This document shows, in pieces, positions 42,602 to 51,027 of a stretch of DNA of 54,207 nt. Positions within the stretch are counted from its first letter, which is position 1; each line of letters begins with the position of its first letter. This stretch comes from Arthrobacter sp. H-02-3. Lineage in GTDB: Bacteria; Actinomycetota; Actinomycetes; Actinomycetales; Micrococcaceae. The position numbers were made by a program, and so were the translations under genes. A model generated the notes under the pieces. It made no database searches. It was not told the origin of the DNA and saw only the letters and a program-made list of their open reading frames with translations. The stretch lies in assembly GCF_003097355.1 (NCBI RefSeq), contig NZ_PYUI01000028.1, positions 1 through 54,207 of the forward strand. The letters are read 5' to 3'.

Positions 42602-44488
42602 TTAGATCGCCTTCACGTCGGTCGCAGGCGAGGCTTCAGCGAACACCTGCTCGGCGTTGATACGGTCAGCGTCTGTGGCGAAGCCCGAGTCACGAAACAC
42701 CGCACGCAGCGGCCTCCTGTTCGCGACCTCACGAACTAGCGCAGGACCCACCTCGGCGTCGAAGCAAGCGATGAGCGCACCGTCCTCGACGATAAACACC
42801 TTATGGCCCTCGACCTGCTCGACGGCGATCGGCATCGTCAGTTCAAGGCCCCAATCGAGCAGCACCTGGAACAGCAGATCCTCGCCCGTGCGATCGGGCT
42901 TCACGCTGTCCGTGTAGAGGTCGAGTTGGTCCTGTACCAGCGCATCCGGCGTACGTCGAACGTCAGTGAGATTCGTCGAGTCGATTTTGAGAGTGCGGAA
43001 ACCAACATCAAGGTTCTCTTCTGTGAGGCCAGACTCTTCCAGCACCTTGGTCCCGGCGCGCCTGATGCGGTCCCGGCATACGTCCGCGATCGTCAGGTAG
43101 GCAGGCACCCCGGTTGAAGTCGACTCGGATGCACCGTACGGCTCGGGGTACTGGACCGTGATGCACCGTCGACGCCCACCGTCTACCGCATTGGACTGAA
43201 GCACCGCGTCAGCGGTTGTGCCGGACCCAGCGAAGAAGTCGAGCACGAGGGAGTCTTGATCCGTTGCGATCTGAAGAAGTCGTGTTATCAGTCGGACAGG
43301 TTTAGGAGTGACGAACAGGTTGTCCCCGGATGAGGCATCCATCAAGCGGTGCAGTTCCTGCTTCGCGTTGCGCGTGCTACCAACGTCGCGCCAGTTCCAG
43401 TAGGTCTGGGGAATTACCCCATCACGAACCTCGGAGAGGAATCGTTTGACGCCTGGACGAATGGATCCGTCTCCCCACCAGATACGCCCATCGGCGTCAA
43501 GCTCATCGAACTTGACCTTGCTGAGGCGCCAGTAGCTTCCAGGAGGTGGACCCGCGATGAACCGCCCGCTCGGCGTCGTGATTGAGTATCTCCCCTCGTC
43601 ATACCGGTTACGTGCTGCCAGATCGCCCAATAGCCAAGGACCGCGAGGATCGTTGTCGGGGTTCTTGTAACGGGCAACCATGTCGTCGGTTCTCGGTAGA
43701 AAGTTGGGTCGCCATGTATCTGCGTCCCGCGCGAAGAGTACGAGGTATTCGTGGTCCTCGCTAAGATGTCGCGCCGAATTCTTGGGGCTGTCCATCTTGT
43801 GCCAGATGACGGTGGCGATGAAGTTGCCTTCGCCGAACACTTCGCTCATGAGCGCGCGGAGCGCGGCGATTTCATGATCATCAATCGAGACGGCAATCAA
43901 GCCGTCCCTGGCCAAGAGGGAACGTGAAAGCTTGAGACGCGGGTACATCATGCTCAGCCAGTCGGAATGAAATCGCCCGTTCGACTCCGTATTGGTGACG
44001 AGTCGGTTGCCTGCTTCGTCAACCTGCCCAGACCGGGCCAGATACTCACCTGTTGTCTCGGAGAAATCGTCGTTGTACACGAAATCGTTGCCTGTGTTGT
44101 ACGGCGGATCGATATAGATCAGCTTGACCTTGCCGAGATAGGACTCCTGAAGCAACTTGAGAGCCTCGAGGTTGTCGCCTTCGATGAAGAGATTTTGAGT
44201 GGTGTCGAAGTTCAACGACTCCTCGCGCGCCGGGCGAAGGGTCTTGGCTATAGGTGCATTGGCGGCGAAAAGTGCCTCGCGCTTGCCAGGCCAGTCGAGC
44301 TGGTAGCGCTCCTGAGGACCCTCAATGACGTGAGCAGACAGCTCCTGACGCAGCAGGTCGAAGTCGATCGCCTTTGTGACGTGGCCGTGGTCATCACGCC
44401 CCTCGGTCATGACCGTGGGGAAAAGTTCGGCGATCTTATCGATATTCCGTTCAGTCAGGTCGGGTGAGTGCATCAGCAGTTTTTCCAC
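42602..44488 (-). CDS. Type III DNA adenine methyltransferase, Mod subunit
   Basis: A 628-aa beta-class N6-adenine methyltransferase: catalytic motif LIYIDPPYNTGNDF (about 125), target-recognition region in the middle, and AdoMet-binding motif LVLDFFAGSGTTADAV after it. It gives the restriction system its sequence specificity. GTG 44488 overlaps the preceding small gene; ATG 44473 is an alternative start. Together with Res it forms a complete type III system that could stabilise the plasmid or exclude competitors. Confidence 0.94.
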   Translation of the reverse strand: MEKLLMHSPDLTERNIDKIAELFPTVMTEGRDDHGHVTKAIDFDLLRQELSAHVIEGPQERYQLDWPGKREALFAANAPIAKTLRPAREESLNFDTTQNLFIEGDNLEALKLLQESYLGKVKLIYIDPPYNTGNDFVYNDDFSETTGEYLARSGQVDEAGNRLVTNTESNGRFHSDWLSMMYPRLKLSRSLLARDGLIAVSIDDHEIAALRALMSEVFGEGNFIATVIWHKMDSPKNSARHLSEDHEYLVLFARDADTWRPNFLPRTDDMVARYKNPDNDPRGPWLLGDLAARNRYDEGRYSITTPSGRFIAGPPPGSYWRLSKVKFDELDADGRIWWGDGSIRPGVKRFLSEVRDGVIPQTYWNWRDVGSTRNAKQELHRLMDASSGDNLFVTPKPVRLITRLLQIATDQDSLVLDFFAGSGTTADAVLQSNAVDGGRRRCITVQYPEPYGASESTSTGVPAYLTIADVCRDRIRRAGTKVLEESGLTEENLDVGFRTLKIDSTNLTDVRRTPDALVQDQLDLYTDSVKPDRTGEDLLFQVLLDWGLELTMPIAVEQVEGHKVFIVEDGALIACFDAEVGPALVREVANRRPLRAVFRDSGFATDADRINAEQVFAEASPATDVKAI

Positions 44489-44709
44489 GGGGTGTCCTCG
44501 GTCATCGGGGTTGCAGGGTCAGTAAGAAGGACAAGCTCAGACATCCGGGCGCGGAGCTGGCGGTGCAGTTCCACTTTGCGGTTGAACTCCGGTTCGTTTC
44601 GGAGCTTCTTTTTCCGGGGAGCGACAGCGCGGTAGAGCTTTAGTGCCTGGTACATTCTGCCGGTTGCCGCCGATACGCCTCCGCCGGGGCGCACCGCGAT
44701 GGCCGTCAT
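44473..44709 (-). CDS. Small basic protein upstream of mod
   Basis: A 78-aa protein, start chosen at ATG 44709, which overlaps the stop of the 93-aa gene (ATGA). MYQALKLYRAVAPRKKKLRN then VELHRQLRARMSELVLL is basic and helical. Its end overlaps the start of mod. Not a usual part of type III systems; it could be a regulator of the operon. Unknown family. Confidence 0.6.
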   Translation of the reverse strand: MTAIAVRPGGGVSAATGRMYQALKLYRAVAPRKKKLRNEPEFNRKVELHRQLRARMSELVLLTDPATPMTEDTPWKNC

Positions 44710-44987
44710 TGAGCCTTGTCCGACGAAATCGACCGGAGTGTTGCGGCCAGGCCGCGCACGGCCACGGGGTCTTCCTGCCAGGGCCCTCCGGTGCGAGAGC
44801 ATGCGTGCAAGCCGGTAACGCCAGATCCTTCGGCTGCATTGGCGAGCTCGGCCCAAGCCTCCTGCAGTTCTGCAAGTTGCTCGGGTGTCAGCGGCTCCTG
44901 ATGCTCCGGTTCACTCCCTACAACGACAGCGGAGGCAGCCGTGCCGACCGCCGACCGACGTCTCATGAAGAGGCTCCGCAGACCCAT
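44706..44987 (-). CDS. First ORF of the type III restriction operon
   Basis: A 93-aa protein behind GAGGGGAAGG. SEPEHQEPLTPEQLAELQEA then WAELANAAEGSGVTG, then PVAVRGLAATLRSISSD. No HTH is obvious. It is coupled to the 78-aa gene, mod and res in one minus-strand operon. Function unknown. Confidence 0.6.
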   Translation of the reverse strand: MGLRSLFMRRRSAVGTAASAVVVGSEPEHQEPLTPEQLAELQEAWAELANAAEGSGVTGLHACSRTGGPWQEDPVAVRGLAATLRSISSDKAQ

Positions 44988-45101
44988 ACCCTTCCCCTCA
45001 AATAGATGTCCCGCCGGGAGGCCTGCTCGGGGGAGAAGCGCCTACGACTGGCGGGACTGTTCTACCGTATCAAGGCATTTAGGGTCCGTAGTCAGCAAAC
45101 C

Positions 45102-45133
45102 AAGGGTCCGCACTCCATGGAATGCGGACCCTT
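45102..45133. terminator. Terminator-like hairpin
   Basis: An 11-bp stem AAGGGTCCGCA / TGCGGACCCTT with a 10-base loop, followed by CGTTTTG. It separates the restriction operon from the mobilisation region; which transcript it ends is unclear. The bases around it (44988-45227) hold no other gene I can support. Confidence 0.6.
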
Positions 45134-45227
45134 CGTTTTGCAAACATCCTGCTGCTTACACCTTCGAGCTTAGTCCTCGCGTTGGGAGTTGGGATGAAGT
45201 ACCTGCAGGGTGCTGTAAACCGATAAA

Positions 45228-45322
45228 GCCCCTCGACCACCTGGGCACGGCAAAAGCTATTACCTTCGGGCTTTTCCCGCACCCAGGTGGACGACGGGAC
45301 CCAGCTGACCGCCTGTACACAA
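45228..45322. repeat. 95-bp hairpin repeat, copy 1
   Basis: Matches 45987-46081 in inverted orientation with about seven differences over 95 bases. Each copy folds on itself: outer stem CCACCTGGG / CCCAGGTGG and inner AAAAGC / GCTTTT around a loop containing CCTTCGG. In copy 2 the outer stem reads CCACCTGTG / CACAGGTGG, a compensatory change. Confidence 0.82.
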
Positions 45323-45432
45323 ACGCCAGGGCACCACGTCCTCGGAAGGTCACCACGGGGGCCGGCGTTCATGCACAGCCTGGGTTGGTGCGTGAACGGC
45401 CCTCACCAGTGGATCTACGCATGAGAGAGGGT

Positions 45433-45585
45433 ATGACCAAGCAACCCTTCAAGCGTTCAATCCGGCAGATCAAGGCGTCAGCGGAAGCTGTAAAGGCAGT
45501 AGGAAAAGCCATGTGCTGGCTCGCTGCCGGCGTCGTGGCAATCATCGAAGCCCTGCAAATTATCATCCAGCGGTGCCTTAGCTGA
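45433..45585 (+). CDS. Small single-span membrane protein between the hairpin repeats
   Basis: A 50-aa frame from ATG 45433 (GAGAGAGGGT upstream; ATG 45421 is an alternative). A basic N-terminus KQPFKRSIRQIKASAEAVKA precedes a helix WLAAGVVAIIEALQIIIQ. Plausible small membrane protein, perhaps the cargo of the repeat-bounded unit. Function unknown. Confidence 0.5.
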   Translation: MTKQPFKRSIRQIKASAEAVKAVGKAMCWLAAGVVAIIEALQIIIQRCLS

Positions 45586-45825
45586 GAAACAAAAAAGGAA
45601 GAGGAGCCCCATAGTTGTTCGGGGGTCATTTCGGTGTGTACGGCGGTCGTTGCCGTGCCTTGGATCAAGCGGGCCTATGGAAGACGGTGGTGAGTAATCG
45701 CCGCCCTGCAGCTTGTGGTTGTCACCGCCCGTGACGCCGCTGGTAGCCCCCCGAGCGCATTAGAACCTTCCCGCGGGCTAACGGTGCCATCGCTCCTGAC
45801 CTCGGCCCCGCACACCCGAATGTGT

Positions 45826-45895
45826 GTCGTCCCGGCTGAAAGAACCCAACCACGGCGGCCCGGCTACCCGGCAGCGGTGCGGCTTGGACCATGGG
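45826..45895. repeat. Dispersed non-coding element, copy B
   Basis: Reverse-complement counterpart of 27328-27397 (70 bases each). It sits in the gene-free stretch 45586-46109 between the two 95-bp repeats, with GC-rich surroundings and no credible gene. Confidence 0.65.
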
Positions 45896-45986
45896 AAACG
45901 TGTCCGTTCCCGGCACCGTATGTTCTAGGCTGTGCACGGCCACCGCTCGCCGTGGGCGAGGTTGGCACATGGTGGTGACGTGGTGG

Positions 45987-46081
45987 TTGTGTGCAGGCGG
46001 TCAGCTGGGTCCCGTCGTCCACCTGTGCACGGGAAAAGCCCGAAGGCAATAGCTTTTGCCGTGCACAGGTGGACGAGGGGC
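45987..46081. repeat. 95-bp hairpin repeat, copy 2
   Basis: Inverted partner of 45228-45322. Its long stem (CCACCTGTGCACGG with CCGTGCACAGGTGG, one bulged base) is more perfect than that of copy 1. Together the copies bracket 854 bases. Confidence 0.82.
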
Positions 46082-46109
46082 TACTGGTTGTCGAAGCTGG
46101 TAGCGCCGA

Positions 46110-46418
46110 TTATTCCTTCTCGCGTGCAGCTTCATGACTTGGCTTTGCCTGGCGGGTGGTCTTAGCGCCACGTGGACGTCCGCCGGCCTTCCTTGTTGGT
46201 GCGTCTAACCCGAAGCCCCGCAGGTCAGATTCGGTCCAGTCGGCGCGGAGAGCGGCCTGGTAGTCCTTTGCGTATTTCTGTTCGGCAAATGCAAGCAGCT
46301 GGGCTGCCTCTAGGAGTTCGACGCTGCTGGCCGCGGCGGTCTTCACGGCATCTACTTTTGCGTCGCGGGCGGCGTCAATTTTTGCGGCCGCTTTGGCGGC
46401 GATGTCGTTGATGTCCAT
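46110..46418 (-). CDS. Ala-rich small protein, divergent from mobC
   Basis: Start chosen at ATG 46418, giving 102 aa: an Ala/Lys/Asp-rich helical N-terminal half (MDINDIAAKAAAKIDAARDA), DWTESDLRGFGLDAP, then a basic end GGRPRGAKTTRQAKPSHEAA. The GGRPRG segment resembles an AT-hook, so it may bind DNA near the transfer origin. Family unknown. Confidence 0.6.
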   Translation of the reverse strand: MDINDIAAKAAAKIDAARDAKVDAVKTAAASSVELLEAAQLLAFAEQKYAKDYQAALRADWTESDLRGFGLDAPTRKAGGRPRGAKTTRQAKPSHEAAREKE

Positions 46419-46524
46419 GCCCCCGACTCTACCGGGTTTTGCCACCTGTCCCGGGACTGGTTTTGGGGGACGGTGCACGCAGGGCAGGAAAACAGACAAA
46501 GACAACCATCCGGAGCAAGCTATA

Positions 46525-46544
46525 CACTTACACGGGTGTAAGTG
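46525..46544. promoter_or_regulatory. Perfect palindrome upstream of mobC (candidate oriT arm or MobC operator)
   Basis: CACTTACAC-GG-GTGTAAGTG: 9-bp perfect arms with a 2-bp centre, about 100 bases before mobC. Inverted repeats beside mobC/relaxase genes commonly mark oriT or the relaxosome operator. The following bases (GCTTGTCGCGCTCGAC) could hold the nick site. Not experimentally known. Confidence 0.55.
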
Positions 46545-46642
46545 GCTTGTCGCGCTCGACACTGGCGGTCGAGTGCGGCACACTGGTCAGTGTGGTCCCC
46601 GGTTCCGGGGTCGCTGCGCTGGGCCTTGAAGGGATGGATTGA

Positions 46643-47035
46643 ATGTCGGATGAGGGATTCACTCACCGTTTCAATCTGTCGCGCCGACGCCGGGAGAACA
46701 CTCCCGCCGGCACCAAGAAGCGCCGTGACCTGTGGGTCACTGTTGAAGAGGAAGCCGCGCTGGTCGCGAGGGCTGAGCGCGAGAAGGTGACTGTCCCGAA
46801 CCTACTGATTACATCAGCGCTGTCCGAGTCCCAGGAGACGACAACGGAAAGGCGTGCCGCCATCGCTGAACTGATGTCTCTGCACAATCTGATGGCCCGT
46901 TCCTCCAACAACATCAACCAGCTCGCGCGGCAGGCAAACGCCACCAGCGAGTTCCCCGCTGAAGCACGCGAAGCACTGAAGCATCTCCGTTCAGTGGCGA
47001 TGCGCATTGACCGCACCATTGAGGGGTTGATGTAA
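46643..47035 (+). CDS. mobC: MobC-like relaxosome protein
   Basis: A 130-aa basic protein: KKRRDLWVTVEEEAALVARA (RHH-like strand-helix), then NNINQLARQANATSEFPAEA then LKHLRSVAMRIDRTIEGLM, the MobC family ending. MobC proteins bind oriT and open the DNA for the relaxase. ATG 46643 in front of the relaxase gene, whose ATG lies two bases after this stop. Confidence 0.88.
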   Translation: MSDEGFTHRFNLSRRRRENTPAGTKKRRDLWVTVEEEAALVARAEREKVTVPNLLITSALSESQETTTERRAAIAELMSLHNLMARSSNNINQLARQANATSEFPAEAREALKHLRSVAMRIDRTIEGLM

Positions 47036-47037
47036 GG

Positions 47038-48654
47038 ATGATCCCGAACATCACACGCGGTTCGCGCATGGGCGGGCTCATGGTTTACCTGGCATCGACT
47101 GACGCCAATAAGACGAAGAACGCACACAGCGAGCCGCACTTGGTAGCAGGCGATGCTGCGATTATGGCGTGGTACGACGACGGTGTTCTGGACCGGGACG
47201 ATGCGCTGGCGATTGCCAAGCATCTGGACCAGCCGCGCAAGGCGTATGGCGTGTCGGTTCAGATCAAGGACATGCAGTGGGACGCGGCGAAGAAGGAGCG
47301 CGTGCACGTCGGTTACAAGGACGCCAGCGTGTGGCACTGCTCGTTGAGTTTGCGCGCCGAAGAGGGCGCACTGACGGACCAGCAGTGGGGCGATATCGCC
47401 AATGACTTCGTGGACTCCATGGGCTTCACCGAAGCCAGCGGAAAAGCACGCTGCCGGTGGGTTGCGGTCAACCACGGCACGTCCGAAAACGGCAACCACC
47501 ACATCCACCTGGCCGTCTCCCTGGTCCGCGAAGACGGAACTAAAGCCTCCACCCACGGCGACTACAAGAAGGCGCAGGAGACCTGCCGGGAGCTGGAGGC
47601 TAAGTACGGGCTGGAACAGCTCTCCACCGTGCACTCCACCCGTGGCTACGACCGGGCCGAGAAGGCCACCGCTATCCGGGACGACCGGGAAATGCACCGC
47701 TCATCTCTGGCACGGAAAGTGCGCGCCAGCGCCAGCGCCTCTGCTACCGAAGGTGAGTTCGTCCGCCGGGCCCGGGACACCGGCCTCTTGGTGCGGCCGC
47801 GCTACGCGAAGAACACCACCGACGTCATTGTGGGGTACTCAGTAGCCGAACGCCCCACCCAGGGTGAACGTCCTATCTGGTTCGGCGGCGGGACTCTCGC
47901 CTCTGACCTGAAGCTTGGTGCCTTGCGTGAAGAGTGGATGGACTCACCGCACCTGGCCACGGAGGCTGCAGCGGAATGGAACGCAGCTGCCCGCAACAGG
48001 CGCACTGTGTCCAGGACTGGCCCCGAGAACGGAACTCCGCCGGCGGAAATGTGGGTGGAATACACGCGGAACGCGACCGCACTGGTTGAGAAGCTACGGG
48101 CACTGCCGCGTGATGATCACGCCACGTGGGCGAAGGCTGCCCGGGAAGTATCCGGGGCGTTCGCGGCATGGTCGCACCGGCTCGAACCGACGCCGGGTCC
48201 GTTGGCGGCCACCGCCGCCGAACTGTCCCGTACCGCACAACTTCGCGCGCCACGGGATCACAACAAGCCCGTTGCCCTGCCGTCCATTGCCGGTACTGCC
48301 ATGTTGTTCATGGCGGCCTCGAGTAAGAACAAGACGGCTGCTCAATCGGCGCTCATGCTGCAGCTGGTCAATACCGCATTCGCCATCCACGAAATGCACC
48401 AACAGTCCGGACGAACGAGAGAAGCGCAGCGGCTCCGTGCCGTCGTCATCGAACAGCTGAAACCGTTCGCAGCGACCATGCCCAGGCCGGTCACCGTCGG
48501 TGCACCAGAACAGGCAGCGGTACCGAATTCCGTAGAGCTTGGTCTCCGCGGCATGGCACCCATCCGCCCAGGTTCAGCCGTGCCGAGCACACCAATACCG
48601 GCCAAAACCCACCAGCACACCGGCCGCGATTCCGGCCCCGTGCTGGACCGATAA
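47038..48654 (+). CDS. Relaxase (MobA/VirD2-like nuclease)
   Basis: A 538-aa relaxase. Motif I Tyr in GGLMVYLAS (Tyr17) and the metal-binding three-His motif in NGNHHIHLAVSLVREDG (about 150-165) identify a PF03432-type (MOBP-like) domain. The rest (residues 230-538) is less conserved and rich in Ala/Arg/Thr. It would nick oriT, stay bound to the 5' end and be taken through the channel by the VirD4-like protein. Downstream of mobC in one operon, far from the transfer operon. Confidence 0.92.
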   Translation: MIPNITRGSRMGGLMVYLASTDANKTKNAHSEPHLVAGDAAIMAWYDDGVLDRDDALAIAKHLDQPRKAYGVSVQIKDMQWDAAKKERVHVGYKDASVWHCSLSLRAEEGALTDQQWGDIANDFVDSMGFTEASGKARCRWVAVNHGTSENGNHHIHLAVSLVREDGTKASTHGDYKKAQETCRELEAKYGLEQLSTVHSTRGYDRAEKATAIRDDREMHRSSLARKVRASASASATEGEFVRRARDTGLLVRPRYAKNTTDVIVGYSVAERPTQGERPIWFGGGTLASDLKLGALREEWMDSPHLATEAAAEWNAAARNRRTVSRTGPENGTPPAEMWVEYTRNATALVEKLRALPRDDHATWAKAAREVSGAFAAWSHRLEPTPGPLAATAAELSRTAQLRAPRDHNKPVALPSIAGTAMLFMAASSKNKTAAQSALMLQLVNTAFAIHEMHQQSGRTREAQRLRAVVIEQLKPFAATMPRPVTVGAPEQAAVPNSVELGLRGMAPIRPGSAVPSTPIPAKTHQHTGRDSGPVLDR

Positions 48655-48683
48655 AGACCACCACCAACTGCAAGGGGAGCAAG

Positions 48684-49922
48684 ATGAGTGAATCAGATGG
48701 AATGGATGATGTCCTGGACGGCGGCCTGCGGCAGTCGCTGATGATCGCCTCACGCATTGCCGAGACTCTGGCCCGGCGGCGGCAGGAATCCCAGCGGCAG
48801 CAGGAACATCAGGACGCCCAGGTGGCGCACGAAGCGCAGGCTCGCCTCACTGCTGATCGTAGCGCGGCGCACGCGGCGCTGGCACCCGTGGAGAAGGACC
48901 AGTGGTGGGACAAAGCCCAGCCCCATGACATTGCCACGGCACACGCTGTCGCTGAAGGCTGGAAGGACCACGACCCGACCGCCCTGGCGGCCTCGGAGAA
49001 GATCCGTCAGGAAGTTCTCACCCGCTACGGCATCGGCATCGACACCCACGACGTCGGCACAGATGCCGCCTACCTTGAGTCAGGTATCCAGGCCATCACC
49101 ACCGAGAAGGCCCGGCAGGACGAACTGGCGCGCAGCCAGGAAGAGACCCGCAAGGCGGCCGTGGAGCACGAGAAGGCCATGCAGCTGCTCGCCGCGGCCC
49201 GCGCCGAAGAACTCCGCGCACAGGCCGCGAAACTGGCCCCGGAAATGGAACGCCACCAGGTGCCCGCAGAGTACCTGGCCAACCCCGAGCTGGCCCAGGC
49301 ATTGCAGACCGCTCACAATGCGAAGACCCCCACAGCCGTTGCAGTTGCCGACGCTGACATCCAGGAACGCATGTTCCTCATCGGCAAGGACGGGATCAAC
49401 GGTCCCGACATCGACCAGCTGCGCAAAGAAACCACAGCGAACATCAACGGCGCCGGAGATTCACACTTCGAGGATCCCGCCTTCGTCCAAGCAGCCAAGG
49501 ACATGCACGAAGCCAAACTCCTGGCAGAGGGAGGCTTCACAGGGTCCGAACGGACGCCCGTGGAACAGCGGTACGAACGAGCCGAAAAGGAACTCTTTGC
49601 CCGCATGGAAAGCGTCGGCCGCGAGATCGAAAACCGCGTCACCGGCAACGACAGCAGCCGGCTCAAAGACCAGGGCCTGAAAGCCGAGAGCACGTCGTCC
49701 ACCGACTACGGCTCAGCGGAACGCCAGAAAGCTTTCGCTGCATCCCTGGCAACTACCGGAGCCAACGAAACTCAAGTCCGAGGGCGCGCCGCTGCGGAAC
49801 GCAGCGAGGGCACACACCCCAGCGCAGCCGTCACCATGGGCAAGGGCGCAGCCAAAGCCAAAAAGACCCGCACAGGGGCAGCAGTGGGCGCGGAAAGGAC
49901 CAAAAGCGGCCCCGCCCGCTAG
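48684..49922 (+). CDS. Coiled-coil accessory protein of the mobilisation operon
   Basis: A 412-aa Glu/Ala/Gln-rich protein behind AAGGGGAG, 29 bases after the relaxase gene. Long helices run through residues 25-60 and 150-205 (RQDELARSQEETRKAAVEHE); the C-terminus is very basic (GKGAAKAKKTRTGAAVGAER). Proteins like this follow relaxase genes on actinobacterial plasmids; it may bind DNA or tether the relaxosome. No catalytic motif seen. Confidence 0.72.
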   Translation: MSESDGMDDVLDGGLRQSLMIASRIAETLARRRQESQRQQEHQDAQVAHEAQARLTADRSAAHAALAPVEKDQWWDKAQPHDIATAHAVAEGWKDHDPTALAASEKIRQEVLTRYGIGIDTHDVGTDAAYLESGIQAITTEKARQDELARSQEETRKAAVEHEKAMQLLAAARAEELRAQAAKLAPEMERHQVPAEYLANPELAQALQTAHNAKTPTAVAVADADIQERMFLIGKDGINGPDIDQLRKETTANINGAGDSHFEDPAFVQAAKDMHEAKLLAEGGFTGSERTPVEQRYERAEKELFARMESVGREIENRVTGNDSSRLKDQGLKAESTSSTDYGSAERQKAFAASLATTGANETQVRGRAAAERSEGTHPSAAVTMGKGAAKAKKTRTGAAVGAERTKSGPAR

Positions 49923-50251
49923 ATAGGGATTGTGAATTCTTTGAATATCCAACGCTAAGCCTGGGCGGTGTCGGGTAACGAAGGTCCGCCCGCGTTGTGC
50001 CTGGCTTCATTATGCCCGTGACCGGGCCGGCTGACAGTGCTAAGGGCAATGACAGCAATTGCTCTTACCTGCAACAGAACTGGACCTTCCCGCCGTCCAG
50101 GAACTGACCGCCTGAGACCCCGGGAGGTGGAAGTGAGCATCGGCCCGCTTCCACCCGGTCCGCGGTTTTCACCTCCAAACCAGCAGGCGGCGGCAGGGCG
50201 CGGCGGTCACCCGCAGCCGGGCCCCGTCCGGACGGCCGGCCACGGTCCTCG
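49923..50251. other. Gene-free left flank of mer module
   Basis: About 330 bases with the 17-bp repeat at the start. Short frames here have poor composition. I see no transposase remnant that I can defend. Confidence 0.45.
49944..49960. repeat. 17-bp inverted repeat, left boundary of mer module
   Basis: AATATCCAACGCTAAGC, exact reverse complement of 4181-4197. It begins 21 bases after the end of the mobilisation operon. Confidence 0.75.
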
Positions 50252-50932
50252 TCAGTGCGCTGCTGCCAGGGCCGCGGGAAGTTCGGTCAGGGCTGTGATG
50301 ATGAATTCAGGAGCCTCAAAGTGGTCCGGGTAGCTACCCCCGGTCCTGTTCAGCCAGGCTGTATGCAGCCCGGCACGGGCGGCGCCGTGGATGTCCCACG
50401 GATGCACGGCCACCAGCAGCATGCCGGCTGGGTCGGCCCTGGAGGCGGCGGCGGCATATTCATAGGAGGCCCGGGCAGGCTTCCAGGCGGGCGCGTCTTC
50501 GACCGAAAGCAGCGACTCAAACGCTTCCCGGATCCCGGCCTCGCTGAACAGTTTCCCGGCGATCTGGGCTGAGCCGTTGCTGAGTGTGATCAGCCGGAAC
50601 CCTGCAGCGGCGAGGGCACTGACCCCGTCGGGGACATCCGGATGTACTCCGAGGCCGGTCATGCCGCTCATGACATGGTCGACCGCCGCGTCGAGGGGGC
50701 GGTTAAGCTCCACCCCGGTCAGAAGTCCCCGGAGTGCGTCGGCTCCGATGGCGGCGAATGATCCGTTGTCTCCGCTGGCCGTAAGTGCGAAGCCGTCACG
50801 CAGCAGCGTGGCGAACCAGAGTTTAGCGAGTTCAGCCGGCGCTCCGACCTCGTTGAAGCGTTCCCCCATGGGCGACATATCTGACAGGGTTTCGTTGACG
50901 TCAAAGACAATGACTGAGATGGCGGTGGTCAT
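50252..50932 (-). CDS. HAD-superfamily type II haloacid dehalogenase-like hydrolase
   Basis: Start chosen at ATG 50932 (MTTAISVIVFDVNETL), giving 226 aa. All four HAD motifs appear: DVNET with the nucleophilic Asp, TLSNGS, KPARASYEYAA, and VAVHPWDIHGAARAG. The IIHxWD form fits L-2-haloacid dehalogenases. In this place it may act on an organic substrate unrelated to mercury. Minus strand, divergent neighbour of merR-side genes, with a 95-base gap. Confidence 0.87.
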   Translation of the reverse strand: MTTAISVIVFDVNETLSDMSPMGERFNEVGAPAELAKLWFATLLRDGFALTASGDNGSFAAIGADALRGLLTGVELNRPLDAAVDHVMSGMTGLGVHPDVPDGVSALAAAGFRLITLSNGSAQIAGKLFSEAGIREAFESLLSVEDAPAWKPARASYEYAAAASRADPAGMLLVAVHPWDIHGAARAGLHTAWLNRTGGSYPDHFEAPEFIITALTELPAALAAAH

Positions 50933-51027
50933 GGATTCTCCATATGGTCGCGTGTACGTCTCGAGCGCAAGTGTGCCGGGCACTGGGGAATTCAGTAGCG
51001 GCGAACCGGCATTGGCCTTGGCTCTCG

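Noticed and set aside
45586..46109. Several short frames between the hairpin repeats
   Set aside because: Poor composition, no ribosome sites, and they overlap repeats; treated as non-coding.
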